Part shown: positions 22,753 through 34,259 of the stretch, one piece after another
How the letters are laid out: each line of letters opens with the position of its first letter
How positions within the stretch are numbered: the stretch's first letter is position 1
Assembly (NCBI GenBank): GCA_027946365.1
Contig: JAPEUQ010000004.1
Span: 3,658,001 to 3,722,000, forward strand
Source: Kalmusia sp. IMI 367209
Lineage: Eukaryota; Ascomycota; Dothideomycetes; Pleosporales; Didymosphaeriaceae
DNA: 64,000 nt
Direction: 5' to 3'
The notes under the pieces: model-generated
Told to the model about the DNA's origin: nothing
What the model saw: the letters and a program-made list of their open reading frames with translations, nothing else
Database searches by the model: none
Translations under genes and position numbers: made by a program

Positions 22753-23963
22753 TGTCAAGCATTCGACCTTTTCGGCTGGGGAACATGATTCTGGTTTGGA
22801 GTTTTGATAGATAATTTTATATCAGATCAGCGGCCGTAAGATCGGCGACAAATTGTCGTCTGTGGCAGCATCCTGTCACAAGAACGGGCTTTTACCAGTG
22901 CGTGTGTTGTGTAACTTTGATTTGCATGGCATTACTGGTGCGTCCAAGGTTCACGAACCATATCCTGACAAATACTCCGGCTTCGGGAAAGAAGACATTC
23001 GAAGAGTAGTCGTTACCGCAGAAACGGTACGAGGCGTCTCGTGCAACACGACCACAATCATATGGGCGACGTGCGAAACACTTCGGTACAGTTTACATAT
23101 TCATAATCAGTAGTGGAGAGCCAGCTCCGTGCTCATAGTGGTTGATCATTGAACACTGAAGAAGGGTAGCTATGAAGAAGTGCGGTGTCCATTGCCTAAT
23201 AGATTGGCTAAACCCTGAGTATAAGCTAATCTAGCAGCGCTGCCACACATTACACCAAAAGCGGAGGACGAGCCAACCGAAGGCGCACCCGTCTCAACAA
23301 CAAGCTCCGCGTGCGCTTCTACCCATGGGCTTCGTAAGCGAGATCAGAAAAAAGCAAAGTCATACCAATTACGAACGAGGCAGAAGACCCGACAGCATGG
23401 TCCCATGGGCTGCATGGCCGGGGAATGAGCTTCCAGAGGATCGGCCCGCTCGAGCGGTAAGAGCAAGATCTGTATCATGCATCCTGTAATATACCAACCC
23501 GGTACACGGTATCCAGGCCGCCTTCCCTGCAGTCCATCACTTGGCGATAAGCTTGTGCGACTCGATCATAAGGCTTGTGGACATTTTAGCCCACAGCTGC
23601 AATGCAACAGGACCAATGTGGCAATACGAAATCTCGGTGAGCCATCGACTTTACGCCTCGGCGCACTCCCGCCTCGCTCCAATTGATAGCGTTCTGGCCA
23701 GATAATGAGGCTTCAAAAGATAAAATACTGATCTTGGCTTTCCTTTCATGTAAGTCCTTTGCCGGTGTCCCTATAGGGCAACTGTTTGTCTGTGGGGTCT
23801 ATCGAGCTGCCCAGCTCAACTATCAACGCCCTGGTTGGGGGGGGCTATATAACCTACACGGCTGTACTTCTCCAAACGACCAAGTCTGCATCTTTCAGCA
23901 TCATCTTTACGCTTGATCCTTTTAAGTCTTTAATTCGGCGCTGTGTGTCGGTTTCAAACCAGA
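22753..23963. other. Intergenic region with promoter of the second Zn2Cys6 regulator
   Basis: About 1.2 kb without a supported gene. A TATATAA box at 23846-23852, just after a run of Gs, lies about 115 bp upstream of the ATG at 23964. The short ORFs at 22853-23113 and 23477-23916 show no recognisable features. Confidence 0.5.
23846..23852 (+). promoter_or_regulatory. TATA box of the Zn2Cys6 regulator at 23964
   Basis: TATATAA inside GGGGCTATATAACC, correctly spaced from the downstream ATG and followed by a pyrimidine-rich leader. The core matches the aquaporin gene's box at 4218. Confidence 0.5.
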
Positions 23964-26900
23964 ATGAGCGAATCAGTTCACGTATTCAAACAACCTAAAA
24001 CGTTAGATTCTTCTCCCGAGAGTCTGCAAAGCGCTCCAGATCAATCTTCGGCTATTTCCGAAGGCAATAAGAGAAGACACCCGGCCCAACAACCTCGTCA
24101 GCTACTGTCTTGCACCACTTGCCGCCAAAGGAAGGTCAAGGTCAGTAGGTAGATCATATGAGCTACATAGCCGTTCCAGTCCCGCTTTTCGTCTATAAGT
24201 TTCTTCATTTGCTAAGTCTTATCAGTGTGATCGAACGAAGCCGTGCTCAGCATGCTGTTCCAGGGGAGCACCTAAAAAATGCCAGTTTCTTACAGAAGAC
24301 GGTGACTATGCACCCATTCAACAGTCCTACGAGCTTCGAAGGCTGCGTATCGAAAATCTTCAACTGAAAGAGCAGCTACGCTCCTTGAGGTCCTCAGACG
24401 AAGATAATGAGTATGGTTTCCTAGCGTCTCTAGATTCGCAATCTGGACGCCGTCCAACAAAGCAAAAACGCTTCCAGGGTTCCGAATGGTCTGACAGCAT
24501 ATATTTTGGTAGCCCCGGACTTGCCAATGTCGTCACAGATGTAGGTTTATGTGAGCATGCGGAAAATACCTCCTGACAAGCGGAGCAGTTCGCTAGTTTC
24601 AACCTTGCTCCTGGATCATCCCAATCTCTTGCGCATCTTCTGCCTCGTGGTCCTGAAATGTACAACTCCAGTGAACCGCCTCCTCACCCTTTTGCGACGC
24701 TCTTCAAACCGACCCCAGATGAATGCACTCCAGAGCTATTGAGTTGTCTTCCGACTACAGAAGAGGTGTTGGAGTATCTCAATTTCTTCGAAAAGCGAGT
24801 TCATCTCTGTACATTCCCTCTTGTACCAATGGAAATTACTGGGAGCGAAGTCAAACGTTTCCTTTCTGACCCGAGGAGGAACGCGCAAATGTGCCCGGAT
24901 ATGCTAGCTCTTATTTTCACAGCTCTAGCGCTGGGCTCCCAGTATTCTGCATGGGACAGATCCGGAGGCCAATGGAAAGCAGACATAATGGAAGAAGAAC
25001 TGCGGAAAGGAGATGTCTACAGTTAGTACCTAAGCAAGCTCTCATTCAACCATCTGATGAAAATTTAGTGGCTGCTGCTATGCAAGCACTACGCATGGCT
25101 TCATACATGCACAAACCTACTTTGACTAGTATTCAAGCACTCATCATGATGGGTCCGTTTCTTACCAATCGTGGCCGGTTCCTCGATGCATGGACACTAT
25201 TTGGAACTACCATTCGGTCGGCTCATTCGATTGGATTGCATCGACATCCCAAATACCTCGACCCAGCACCACCTACACAGAGGGAATGCTCCACACGCCA
25301 GACACTGTGGTGGTGGATGCTACACATGGACCAGGAGTACTCGATGATTCTGGGTCGGCCCCTCGGGATTAGTGGTCTTGGTGATTGTCCTCCACCTCAA
25401 GAGCTTACGACGGACCCCAAAATGTTACGGTTTGGTGATTTTGTCAACCGCTTCACACTACTAGCAAGGCAGATCCTCAGTAGCGACCGCCTCACTAACA
25501 TTAAGATCGACGAGTTCACGGATTCACTCAAGGATCTGCTTGACACATTGCCAGAGACACTCCAATTTAACGAGACATGGCTAAACGAGAATAAGGAAAT
25601 ACCGGAATGGCCACTTGGGACCATGGCAGCTGGTGTGTCATCAATTGCTTTCTCTCCACAACGTTCACATGAATACTTACTCACCTAGTGTTCTATTGCA
25701 AAACACATGCCTACTTGATACTCCTTAACCGCCAACGCATCGAGAAGCCATTAGAACAGGATTTTCCTCATGAGAACCTATCAATGAGAACGGGTCCACC
25801 GTCATCTATTCATCCTGTCAACGTACCTGCGTCATATCAATCATCGCCACCGAGTTCTTCGAACGCCTCACTACGAGGCCGAACCCTGGTTTTATCGTCC
25901 TCCCAAGATCTCCTGACCGCCTTCCTCTTCTTCCACAAACGCATTCCGGCGGCGCAGATCACCTGGAATATGGGACAACAGGCGTTCAACTCATGCATGA
26001 TACTGCTGATAGACGCCCTAGAGACGCGAGAACTCAGTCGCATTGGAATAGTCGAACAGGCCTATGTCGTGTTCATGCAGCTTCAAAAGAACGGAGTGCA
26101 TGAACTTGCCAGCCTGGCTGTAGACAAAGTGAGCTTGGGTCTGGCTCAACTTGGACGAATGCGCGGCGCACCCGGCGCACAGGTCCAAAAGCTTCCGTTG
26201 AGGCCATTAAGAAGCGGGGTCCCAGGGTGCGATGTCGAAATGCAGGGCATGGCTGGAAATGAGGCTGGACAGAGGACACGAGTAATGCATGATACGGTAA
26301 TGGGCAATACAGGCATGTTCCTGCTCGAAGACCTGGGCCTCCAGTCCCATGTTTCGGAGGCGTTCGCGCCGCTTACTTGGACAATGGGACACGATTTACG
26401 AGGAAAAGCTCCTTCGCTACAGACGCAAGTCGAGCAAAAACAAAACCACCAACAATCTGGGCGGACGCAATTGGAGAATTTGAAGCCTATGATACGGCGC
26501 GAGGTCCTCCAGGATACTCGATCTTCGGAACAAAAGCGCGAGGCACCAGGGTCCCCGGGATCGGCACAAGTACAGTTTGCGACGTTTTCGACTGTGCTCT
26601 CAGAGGATCACCAGCCACAGGGTCTGACAGCCCCGACATCGCCTCCGACATCGATGCATGAACAGCATCATCATGAAGACAGTTTAGTATGCACATCGAC
26701 AGGCCCTTACCAAGCTCCGCCGCCTCACTTAAGACACCATTCGTTCCCGTCGCTGCACCACCCTGCTCTGCCATTCGTGACACCGCAGCTGCCAGCCACC
26801 ATACGTCGATGGGACAGCCAAGATGTGAACACGACGAGGATTGGTCGAGGGAGACGAACCCAGATAGCCCAGTCAAAAGGCGACCGGAAAGAAAAGATGG

Positions 26901-27289
26901 TTGTGCCCAGCCTCGACCGATCAATAGCGCAAAATACTGTTCCACGGCCCTCATTCCAGCCCCTGCCAGAGTCCATGACAATGTCCCCGCCGGCACAGTT
27001 CATCCCTTCCACCAGCAACAATAATGTACACGCTTCATGGGCGGCCCGACCCGCGGCACCATCTTCAAGTGTCTCAGAGTCGACGCTGAACTTTTGCCAA
27101 ATGTCTGGTCGAGGCCAGGCCACCCCTGCCTCCTCACAGCAGAGCGCTCCGACAACTACGTGGCTGCACACATTTCCATTTCATTTCGCGGCTAACAGAA
27201 AAAAGCCCAGACGGGCACCTGCAGTCACGCAGGCAAAGCCCATTGCGATGGGCGGGAGGAGAAAGACCAGGGTCAGTGGAGCTGAGTAG
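23964..27289 (+). CDS. Zn(II)2Cys6 transcription factor with fungal-specific regulatory domain
   Basis: Five exons (23964-24140, 24226-24540, 24589-25021, 25069-25632, 25689-27289) encode 1029 residues; all four introns (47-85 bp) keep the frame. The zinc cluster CX2CX6CX5CX2CX8C begins at Cys50 (LLSCTTCRQRK) and is split by intron 1. A coiled-coil-like segment (ELRRLRIENLQLKEQL) follows and should dimerise. The middle homology domain (PF04082-like) runs from about residue 210 to 480 and includes the typical GRFLDAWTLFGTTIRSAHSIGLHR helix pair in two overlapping parts. The last 400 residues are Pro/Ser/Gln-rich and poorly conserved in appearance. Expected role: nuclear regulator of metabolism or stress genes; the target is unknown and no adjacent cluster suggests one. 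Confidence 0.88.
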
Positions 27290-30200
27290 CAATCTGGCTC
27301 TGCACTTCCCGCCTTAGTGGCGACCCTTCACGCTCCTTCAATGTATCTATGATTTGTTTTGTGGACGGGCGCTGTGTCGGGCGCTGTACGCCTGTACGCT
27401 CGCTTTCGACTGGTGCCATCCTCTGTTCCGTGATTTCTTGCGTCAAAGTCTAACGACATCTTTCGGTACTGTCTTGATAGGGAAGTAGTAGTATTAGCAA
27501 ATTATGGGCGTATCTTAATAAAGGACAACCCCTATTCAACTCTTAGAACGACTTGCACGTATTGGTTGGGCTGTGGATAGCTTGTTTGCCTCTTCCTTTG
27601 GGCCTGACTCGTTTTGTAGCACCTTCTGTATGTGCACGGCTCGGTTGTAGAGAGCGGCCGTTAGTAAGCTAAGAGCATCCGCTAGAAAAAAGCAACCACG
27701 TCACTTGGCCTGGTCATCAGTTCTCCACCACTCCTTTACGTTTCACGCGTCCCCTTCCCACGCGGTGAGCTCTTGTGTTGCATCGTATCGACGCATGTGC
27801 CGACGACAGCGACGCCATACTGTTTCACGCCAGCCTGTCATGTCAACGCGCACCAAAGGTAAATGCGATCCGCATCGTTTATCATATCGGGCTTGCAACT
27901 ACCCTCCCGCTCTGCCTTCGTAGCCTGGTCATTCAATGAAGAACTATTGTCGCTTTCATCGGACGCCAATATATCAACTTCGATGTCTTCGTCTTGTGGG
28001 TGAGCAAGGCTGAGACGACATTCTGCAAAGACTCGTTCCATCGGCCACACCGCCTTGACGTCTAGACCTCTAGTGTCCCGACATAGGGGACGGCCCGTTC
28101 ATGGGGCGCTAGTGGAGCGCTCCCGGTGGATTGGGTGACAGGTGTTCGGTGGGAGCGCTCTTGGGCCTAGACCCAAAAATGAATGTCGTCCGTTGATAAT
28201 GTTACCTAGTACCCCTCGCTGCGCGATTACGTCGACCCCTAAAAGAGTTCCTTGAACACAAAACTTCCAGAGAATGAGGCTACGACTGGTGTCATGCAGC
28301 CACGTTGGTCTTGCCAGGAAGAGCAACGTGGTGGAGCTGAGCTAGCACCGGGCGCCACGGTAGCAGATACGCGAGCCTGCAAGCCGGGTCAGAATGACGA
28401 TGCTTACCTTGTGGGTTTTTGCTTCTGCAGGGTCCAGCCTCGTCACCGGCGACCGTTCTGCAGCTTTCGGACGCGGTAGGGTACGATACAGCAACTCAAG
28501 GTATCCCTTCCTGTGTTCTCGTTCTTCCTTCGATCATTACCGGAAAACGACAAGTTTGATGTCGCAATAGAAGTAGCTCGATTAGCCGATGAAGCCTTCC
28601 GACCGGTGTGTTCACTAATCGTTAGCAGAGAAGCAAGTTTTCAACGTCAATTCAAACAGCAAAGATGTCCACAAGTAGGTCTGGACCCCTACGGGGTTGC
28701 CGCTTCTCCGTATGCTATACCCCATGAAGGGTCTTCGCTTCATATTGCATCTTTTGAAATGATAGACAGTTGACATGCATGCAAGCAAGCAGGTACAAGG
28801 ACGCCCATAGCCTTGTCCTCCATCCGGCTGCAGTGGCACTGTTACGTCAAGTTTCTTTGATTATTGCATCTCGAACCGGACCACCACTTTTCCGAAGTAC
28901 TTGCCACGAGATGTATCTAGATAGGTGAATGTTCGAATGAACCTGTTGTCGGCATCAGCCTTTCACACCGCTGAGCATAGGCCTTCAGCGTGGCGTTGCG
29001 TCACACCTTCCATTGGCCTTGTCACCGTTCCAGATTGTTATTCATCTAACGAAAGACCCATAATTTTTTGATCGGGTAGCTCAGCCGAGCGAGATCTATA
29101 CATCCATATCGCCGGACCGGTAATCTACCCACGCGCCTTCAAATTATCGTACGATTCTTGCGTCGACGGCTATGAACTTGGGACACCGGTCATGTCTTCA
29201 ACAACGATCAGGTTGCAACTACTTAATTAATAGCCCGGAAATGGTACTAGTTGCTGTTACATTTCGCCCACCCTCGCGTTAACATGCCTAAAATGCCCTT
29301 CACAACGCTGACTACTAAACACCTAGTCCGACCGACTCCCGTATAACGACATAATTTCCTTAAGCAGTAATTTGAGCGAGGAGCCTAGTCATCAATCTTA
29401 GACCCCCATTAATCATTGTACAGCGCCTCACTCATCGAGCTCTCCTCCACACCATTACACTACTTCAAGTGTCCCAAGGTGATGTTGCCGCGAGCCGGAA
29501 AGTCCCACTACAGAGCGGCCCGCCGCAGCTAGTGACTAGCCGCAGTATCTCCGCGCGGGATCGTAGCAGACTTCGACTCACTTTGCGCCTTTAGACCGAG
29601 TCTTAGATCCAGTGCGCCTGCAACTCTGCCGAGACACATAAGGCGTAGGCCTCGAGGACTAAAATATGTCGCAGCTCGCTCTCAGCCGCATGGACCCACT
29701 CACATTCCAATACTTTGATGGTCACTTGGCCAATCGCCCTTGAAGCCTTCGGCAGGAATGACAACGTTGCGGGGTTCGAGAGCATGGTGGCGCACAAATG
29801 GTCTGAGTGGGCGAAAGAAGCAAAAGAGAACCCTGGCGCATCTCTAGATCGCAGGGCCACTCTGAGAAGGGTGCCGTAGCGGCTCCCTAGAGTGCAGTAT
29901 GTGTTGGACTATACTCAGTAGCGCGGTACGGGTCAGCTTCCCCGTGCCGTGGTGTCAGATGAGCAAACGGTCTATTTTTGCCGCGCCCATGGTGTATTGG
30001 TGGAGAGTGTCAGCGTGGGGATTATCAGATCAAACCGATTCTCGAGGTAGATTGTGGCTGTAGCAAGGACTGGCCGGTGAAAAGACTGCAAGTCCAGATC
30101 GAGGGCTTGAAGAGTAAGTTCAGAAGAGAAGGGGAAAGATTTCCGAACATCGTCGCATGATGCCTTGAGTTCTCCATTGGTGCTAGGATTGTCGTCCCGT

Positions 30201-31308
30201 CTCGACGCTAGCTAGCTACGATGCACCATAGTAGCGGCACGAATGTGTGCTTGATGTCGAAGTGCTGCACGTTTTGACCGATCCACGCAAATGTCTTACT
30301 ACACCTTCGACATCCATGTCCGATTCAGAGTCCGAGTCTATCCCTGCGCCTTCCAACCTTCTCCAGCCCAGCGTTGGGTCCCCCTAAGCCGATCTGCGGT
30401 ATGCCCTCCACATCAAACATGAGCTTCGCACCCACGCATGACGCTCACTGCGCGATACTCACCCCCACTCGCTGCCCCATCCCTCGCTCGATCGACCATC
30501 CAAATCCCACTCAGAAGCATTGTGTACCCCAATGCCACATATCGCCCCATCTCCATGCCGTGAGCCCGTGTGTCAATTAACTTCCCCCCCACACAGCATG
30601 CCATGTAGATTCCGCCATCGAGGTGCCCAACCAGTCCAAAGCCAGACACATCTTGACTGCCCACCTCGTTCGCTTCCTTCGAGGCACAGCGGTGCTCGAC
30701 GCTTGCCGCGTGTGCGGACTCGAGGCTGCGACGTCCGTCTCGTGCGCGTGTCATACCACGCCTAGCTATGCAGACTCATCTGAGGTAACGACGTATGGGT
30801 CGCAGTTTGCAGACCGCCTTGTAGAGTGATGTGCTGTATACTGTAGAGGGCCCTATATATGAATATCTCGCCGCTCGTCACTTCGGTATGAAGGTGAGAA
30901 CTTTGCACATGTTTGAGCGGACTGCATGAATGTGCTTGAGGGGAGAGCGAGAGAGGGAAAGATAGATGGTCATGTCACATTATTTAACGCTACTATCAGC
31001 ACATCAAATGCTGCAATGATGCCGGAGCGCCAGCCAGCCAACCGAAAGAACGAGTACGGAGTCTATATCGTGAGTTGAGTCGTGCCGTGCTTATGCGGGC
31101 TGGATGGACGGAGGAGGAGAAGGAATGATGATGGGGGTATACCGTGACGCCGAAACCGTATGTAAAAAAAAATCCAAAGGAGAGTTGGGGAGAGAACGAA
31201 TGCGTAATTCGTACCCAGACCATCGAGTGTCATTCCAAAAGCTCTCGGTCCAGCTCCAACCTGCGTTCTTGTATGCCATGATGCAAACACAACTTCAACA
31301 CCAACCGC
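27290..31308. other. Gene-poor region with decayed coding sequence
   Basis: About 4 kb between two minus/plus gene blocks. ORFs are short and mostly overlapping. One stretch (28861-28962, minus) retains a recognisable oxidoreductase tail and is listed separately. Small ORFs at 27838-28050, 29603-29860 and 30413-30754 (all minus) look somewhat protein-like but I cannot assign them; they could be further relics. No tRNA or intact gene is visible. Confidence 0.5.
28861..28962 (-). pseudogene. Relic of a zinc-type (MDR) quinone oxidoreductase C-terminus
   Basis: Read on the minus strand, 33 codons are open and end at a stop at 28861-28863. They include the segment TSRGKYFGKVVVRFE, which resembles the end of medium-chain NADPH:quinone oxidoreductases, where a Gly-Lys-Val-Val-Val strand closes the protein. 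Directly upstream the frame is closed by TGA, and similar-looking codons continue in another frame, as expected for a decayed copy. The rest of the enzyme (catalytic and Rossmann domains) is not recognisable nearby. This rests on a short motif, so it could be coincidence. Confidence 0.4.
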
Positions 31309-33449
31309 TTAATACTGTAACTGATGTGTCGGACACGCCCCTCGTCCCTTCGTATCCCACCACTGTCTGATACACGCCTATCACACATATATTAGCACCT
31401 CTCCCCATGCTGTCTTTATTTCTAAGCAAAAGATAAAACTTACCTCATGGAACTTACACCAACACACCAATCGCGCCATGCGATCCCCACTCTCAAATTC
31501 CTCAAAGCAGATTACACACTCAGCTTCTTTGCCCTCCTCGTCAATGCAGTCCTTCTCCGTAGCTATATACGGCACCAGGCCGCGCATAGAAAGACTCATC
31601 CTGTTACTTGAGCCTTCTCCATTCCCTGTCGCAGTGCTCATTCCGCGCGTGCGTTGGCTAGGGAGGCTGGTTGACGTCTGGTTGGTAGACCTCTGGTCGG
31701 GTGTTGAGGGTTGTGGCGGAGGTGAGCCCGAGTGGATCGCGATGCAGTCTTCGACGTGCTGCGTGCGTGCGGATTCGTCGCCGTTGGGCCCCTTGGGCGG
31801 AAGTTCGTTGCCGCAAACGGGGCATTCGTCTTCTTCGGCGATTTGGCGGCGCGGTGGAGGAGCAGGTTGCGGGGGTGCTGAGGCGGGTGTTGGAGGTGTC
31901 TGAGGATAGAAATTACGCCGGGAGCCGGGCATGCTGTGTCCTGGGAAGTTATTAAGGTCGAGCCGGGGCACCGTTGAGCCTAGCATCGAGTGCGAATGAG
32001 GTCTTGTGAGGTAATCGTATACAGGGTCCTGGCCAAATCCATGGTGAGGCGCTTGAGTTGGCGGCCATAGATCTGATACGCGGGTGCTGCCGTGAAAGCT
32101 GGTTCTCCGATCTGTGAAAAGGTCGCGTGAGCGCGGAGCCTGGCCGTGGCCGACTGTGACACTCTGCGTCGACCGATGCGAAGAACGTGGATTGCGTTGG
32201 AGGGCATTCGACCCTGGGTGCGGCGAGTGTGATGTTGGTGAAAATGCTGGAAAAGGCGAAGTTTGGCCGTGCTGCGGAGGTGGACTGTAGTTGGGATCAG
32301 GCACGCAGGGGTTGCAAACGCGGACCTCTTCCCCACCACCTAGCGCTGGGTTGCCGAACGGGCCGAAGCGGGACATTGGCTGGTCGTCATCGTCGTTAAT
32401 CAGATCGAGGATGTTGGGACTGTCCTGGGGCGCGTGGACGATGTACTGGCGTGGGATTGTTATGCGATGTGGCGAGCACGCGGAACAGACGACCCGTCCG
32501 CATTTCCTGCAAATGTGTAAGCACATCAGTTGGGGCATGGGTAGTTCGCTTCAGTCGCAGACTCATAGGACGAGTTGATGACCAAGGAGCTTTCAAGACG
32601 GATAGTACTAAGGAACACGGAATATGCGTACCTGCAGTGATGCTTCCTGTAGAAAAAGGTGAAATGGCTGCCACACACGAAGCAATGTGTCACCTCAGAA
32701 TCCGGCTGCCAGCGCGGCAACACAAAGTCACTGTCTCTCCTGACTGCACTCGCTGGTGTTGGCAACGATGGCCGGTGTGACGATGTAGTTGCAGCGGAAG
32801 AGCCAAATATAACAGGATCCTCGCTGGAGCCCGACTGGTTGCCAGAATGCATCCTTATACTGGATGGCCGCCGCAACGGCGAATCCGCCGTTGTCAGTCT
32901 CCGCTTCCTATCCGAAGAGCTGCGAGACGGACGAGCTGGTATATGAGGAGGAGGGGGTGCGGGGTGCGAGTACCGCGACGAGGATGGATTTTGGAAGGAA
33001 TCGGACGGTAGCGGTGGTAGCGGCGCGTGCAAGTTTGGCTGCGATTGGGCTTGTGGTTGATCGGTTTGCGGTTGAGGGGTGTGGACCTGCGGGTAGGCGC
33101 CAGGGTCGCGGAGAAAGTCCATCCATGTTTGGCCACCGAATGCGTCGGATGGTTGAGCAAGGAAGTGAGATGCCACGGCGCCGTATGAATGCGTGCGCGG
33201 AGGATGCATGCTCACAGCGTGCTCTCCAGAGCTGCTGCTCGCGCCGCCGAGCTGGTGGCGAAGGTTCGGGGAGCTCTGCGAGAAGGCGAAGGCTTGCCTA
33301 CGGTCCATGGTCGGCACCTGCGGACGTGTGGGGAGCGGACGATGCTCGTCGGAGGCGTCGGGGGACGACGACGACGAGGAGGAGGAGGAGGAGGAGGAGG
33401 AGGAGCTCATGGAGCGCGGTCGAAGAGGGTGCGACGTCGGGGAAGCCAT
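31309..33449 (-). CDS. FYVE-type zinc finger plus RING-H2 protein (Pib1-like putative E3 ubiquitin ligase)
   Basis: Three exons on the minus strand (33449-32632, 32506-31444, 31377-31309) encode 649 residues. After a polyserine and Pro/Ser-rich N-terminus of about 240 residues comes a FYVE-like finger: W-x-x-D near the start, paired CxxC motifs, and R-K-H-H-C-R-K-C-G-x-x-x-C, split by intron 1. That basic motif binds phosphatidylinositol 3-phosphate on endosomes and vacuoles. A C2HC finger (CPVC...H-x3-C) sits in the middle. The C-terminus is a RING with CVICFEEF, CWCKFHEACIRQW and CPTH; the third exon of 22 residues supplies the last zinc ligands. Yeast Pib1 has the same FYVE-RING pairing and ubiquitinates endosomal proteins. 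The terminal exon was found from the CATGAG/GTAAGT donor and the restored RING. Confidence 0.87.
33357..33410. repeat. GAG/GAC trinucleotide tract encoding polyserine
   Basis: On the plus strand this is a (GAC)n(GAG)n run. It lies inside the minus-strand FYVE-RING gene and encodes a long serine run near its N-terminus. Codon-unit expansion keeps the frame. Confidence 0.8.
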
Positions 33450-34259
33450 GGCAACATGCCGCCACCGGTTTAGTAATGCGGGTAAAAGGTTGTCTGCAGC
33501 TCTCTGTGAGACAATGGTCGTGTATACAGTTGGGGGGGAACGCTGCTACCACTGACTTCCAAGGCCAGGCCGGTGAATCCAGGCCTCCGTGTGACAGTGG
33601 TGGGTCCGCGATGAGCACGGAGGGGTGACACGAGCGCGAAGAGCGCCAACAGTACAGGAGCATGCAAGGAAGGATAGGCGAGACTATGAATGCAGCGCTT
33701 CACCAAGCTATTCCACTCCAAGCGTGCGCGTTGAATGCAGCTTGGAGGGTTACGGAAACGGAGCCTCAGGCGTCGAGGTACCTTATCGCTGGGAGCCGTG
33801 ATGCTGCACGGTTCCCCTCACGCAAAAGGCCGGCAGGAACAACAAACCTCCGACCAATTGGACATGCATCCTCTCGTTGCAGATATACACATGCACTGCG
33901 CGATTTGAACAACATACAGTCTCGGATAAACAACGATGATCAACTTGATTATGTAGTCACCTATATGCGGTGCTCTCCTTGCCAGCCGTAGATATACACT
34001 AAAAAGCGCTCCCAGGCTACATACCCATGCCTGATCCGACATATCCGCCCAAGAGAACGCTCAATACGCCAGAAGAGGGCCTTTTGATAATGATGAGTTG
34101 TACAGAAAGGAAATTCGTGAGCTGAAGGCCTGGTAGAATTCCAGGACTTGAATTACACTAAAAGCAGTCATGGTGCGTGTATAGTCACCCTCGCTTCCTC
34201 AACCACCTGAAAACTATACAGATGAACTTTGATTAAATAAAGAAATATCATCATCTACC
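33450..34259. other. Intergenic region
   Basis: Promoter and leader of the FYVE-RING gene and 3' flank of the TRP/FLC-like gene, about 0.8 kb. Nothing else is recognisable. Confidence 0.55.

Noticed and set aside
27838..28050. Acidic 70-codon minus-strand ORF resembling protein
   Set aside because: Upstream sequence in the same frame is closed, and I could not link it to another exon or family.
29075..29100. tRNA-like GGGTAGCTCAGCCGA string
   Set aside because: Only the A-box resembles a tRNA; there is no B-box or cloverleaf downstream.
30413..30754. 113-codon minus-strand ORF with a Gly-rich hydrophobic patch
   Set aside because: No domain, and an equally long ORF set exists on the other strand; not enough to claim a gene or relic.
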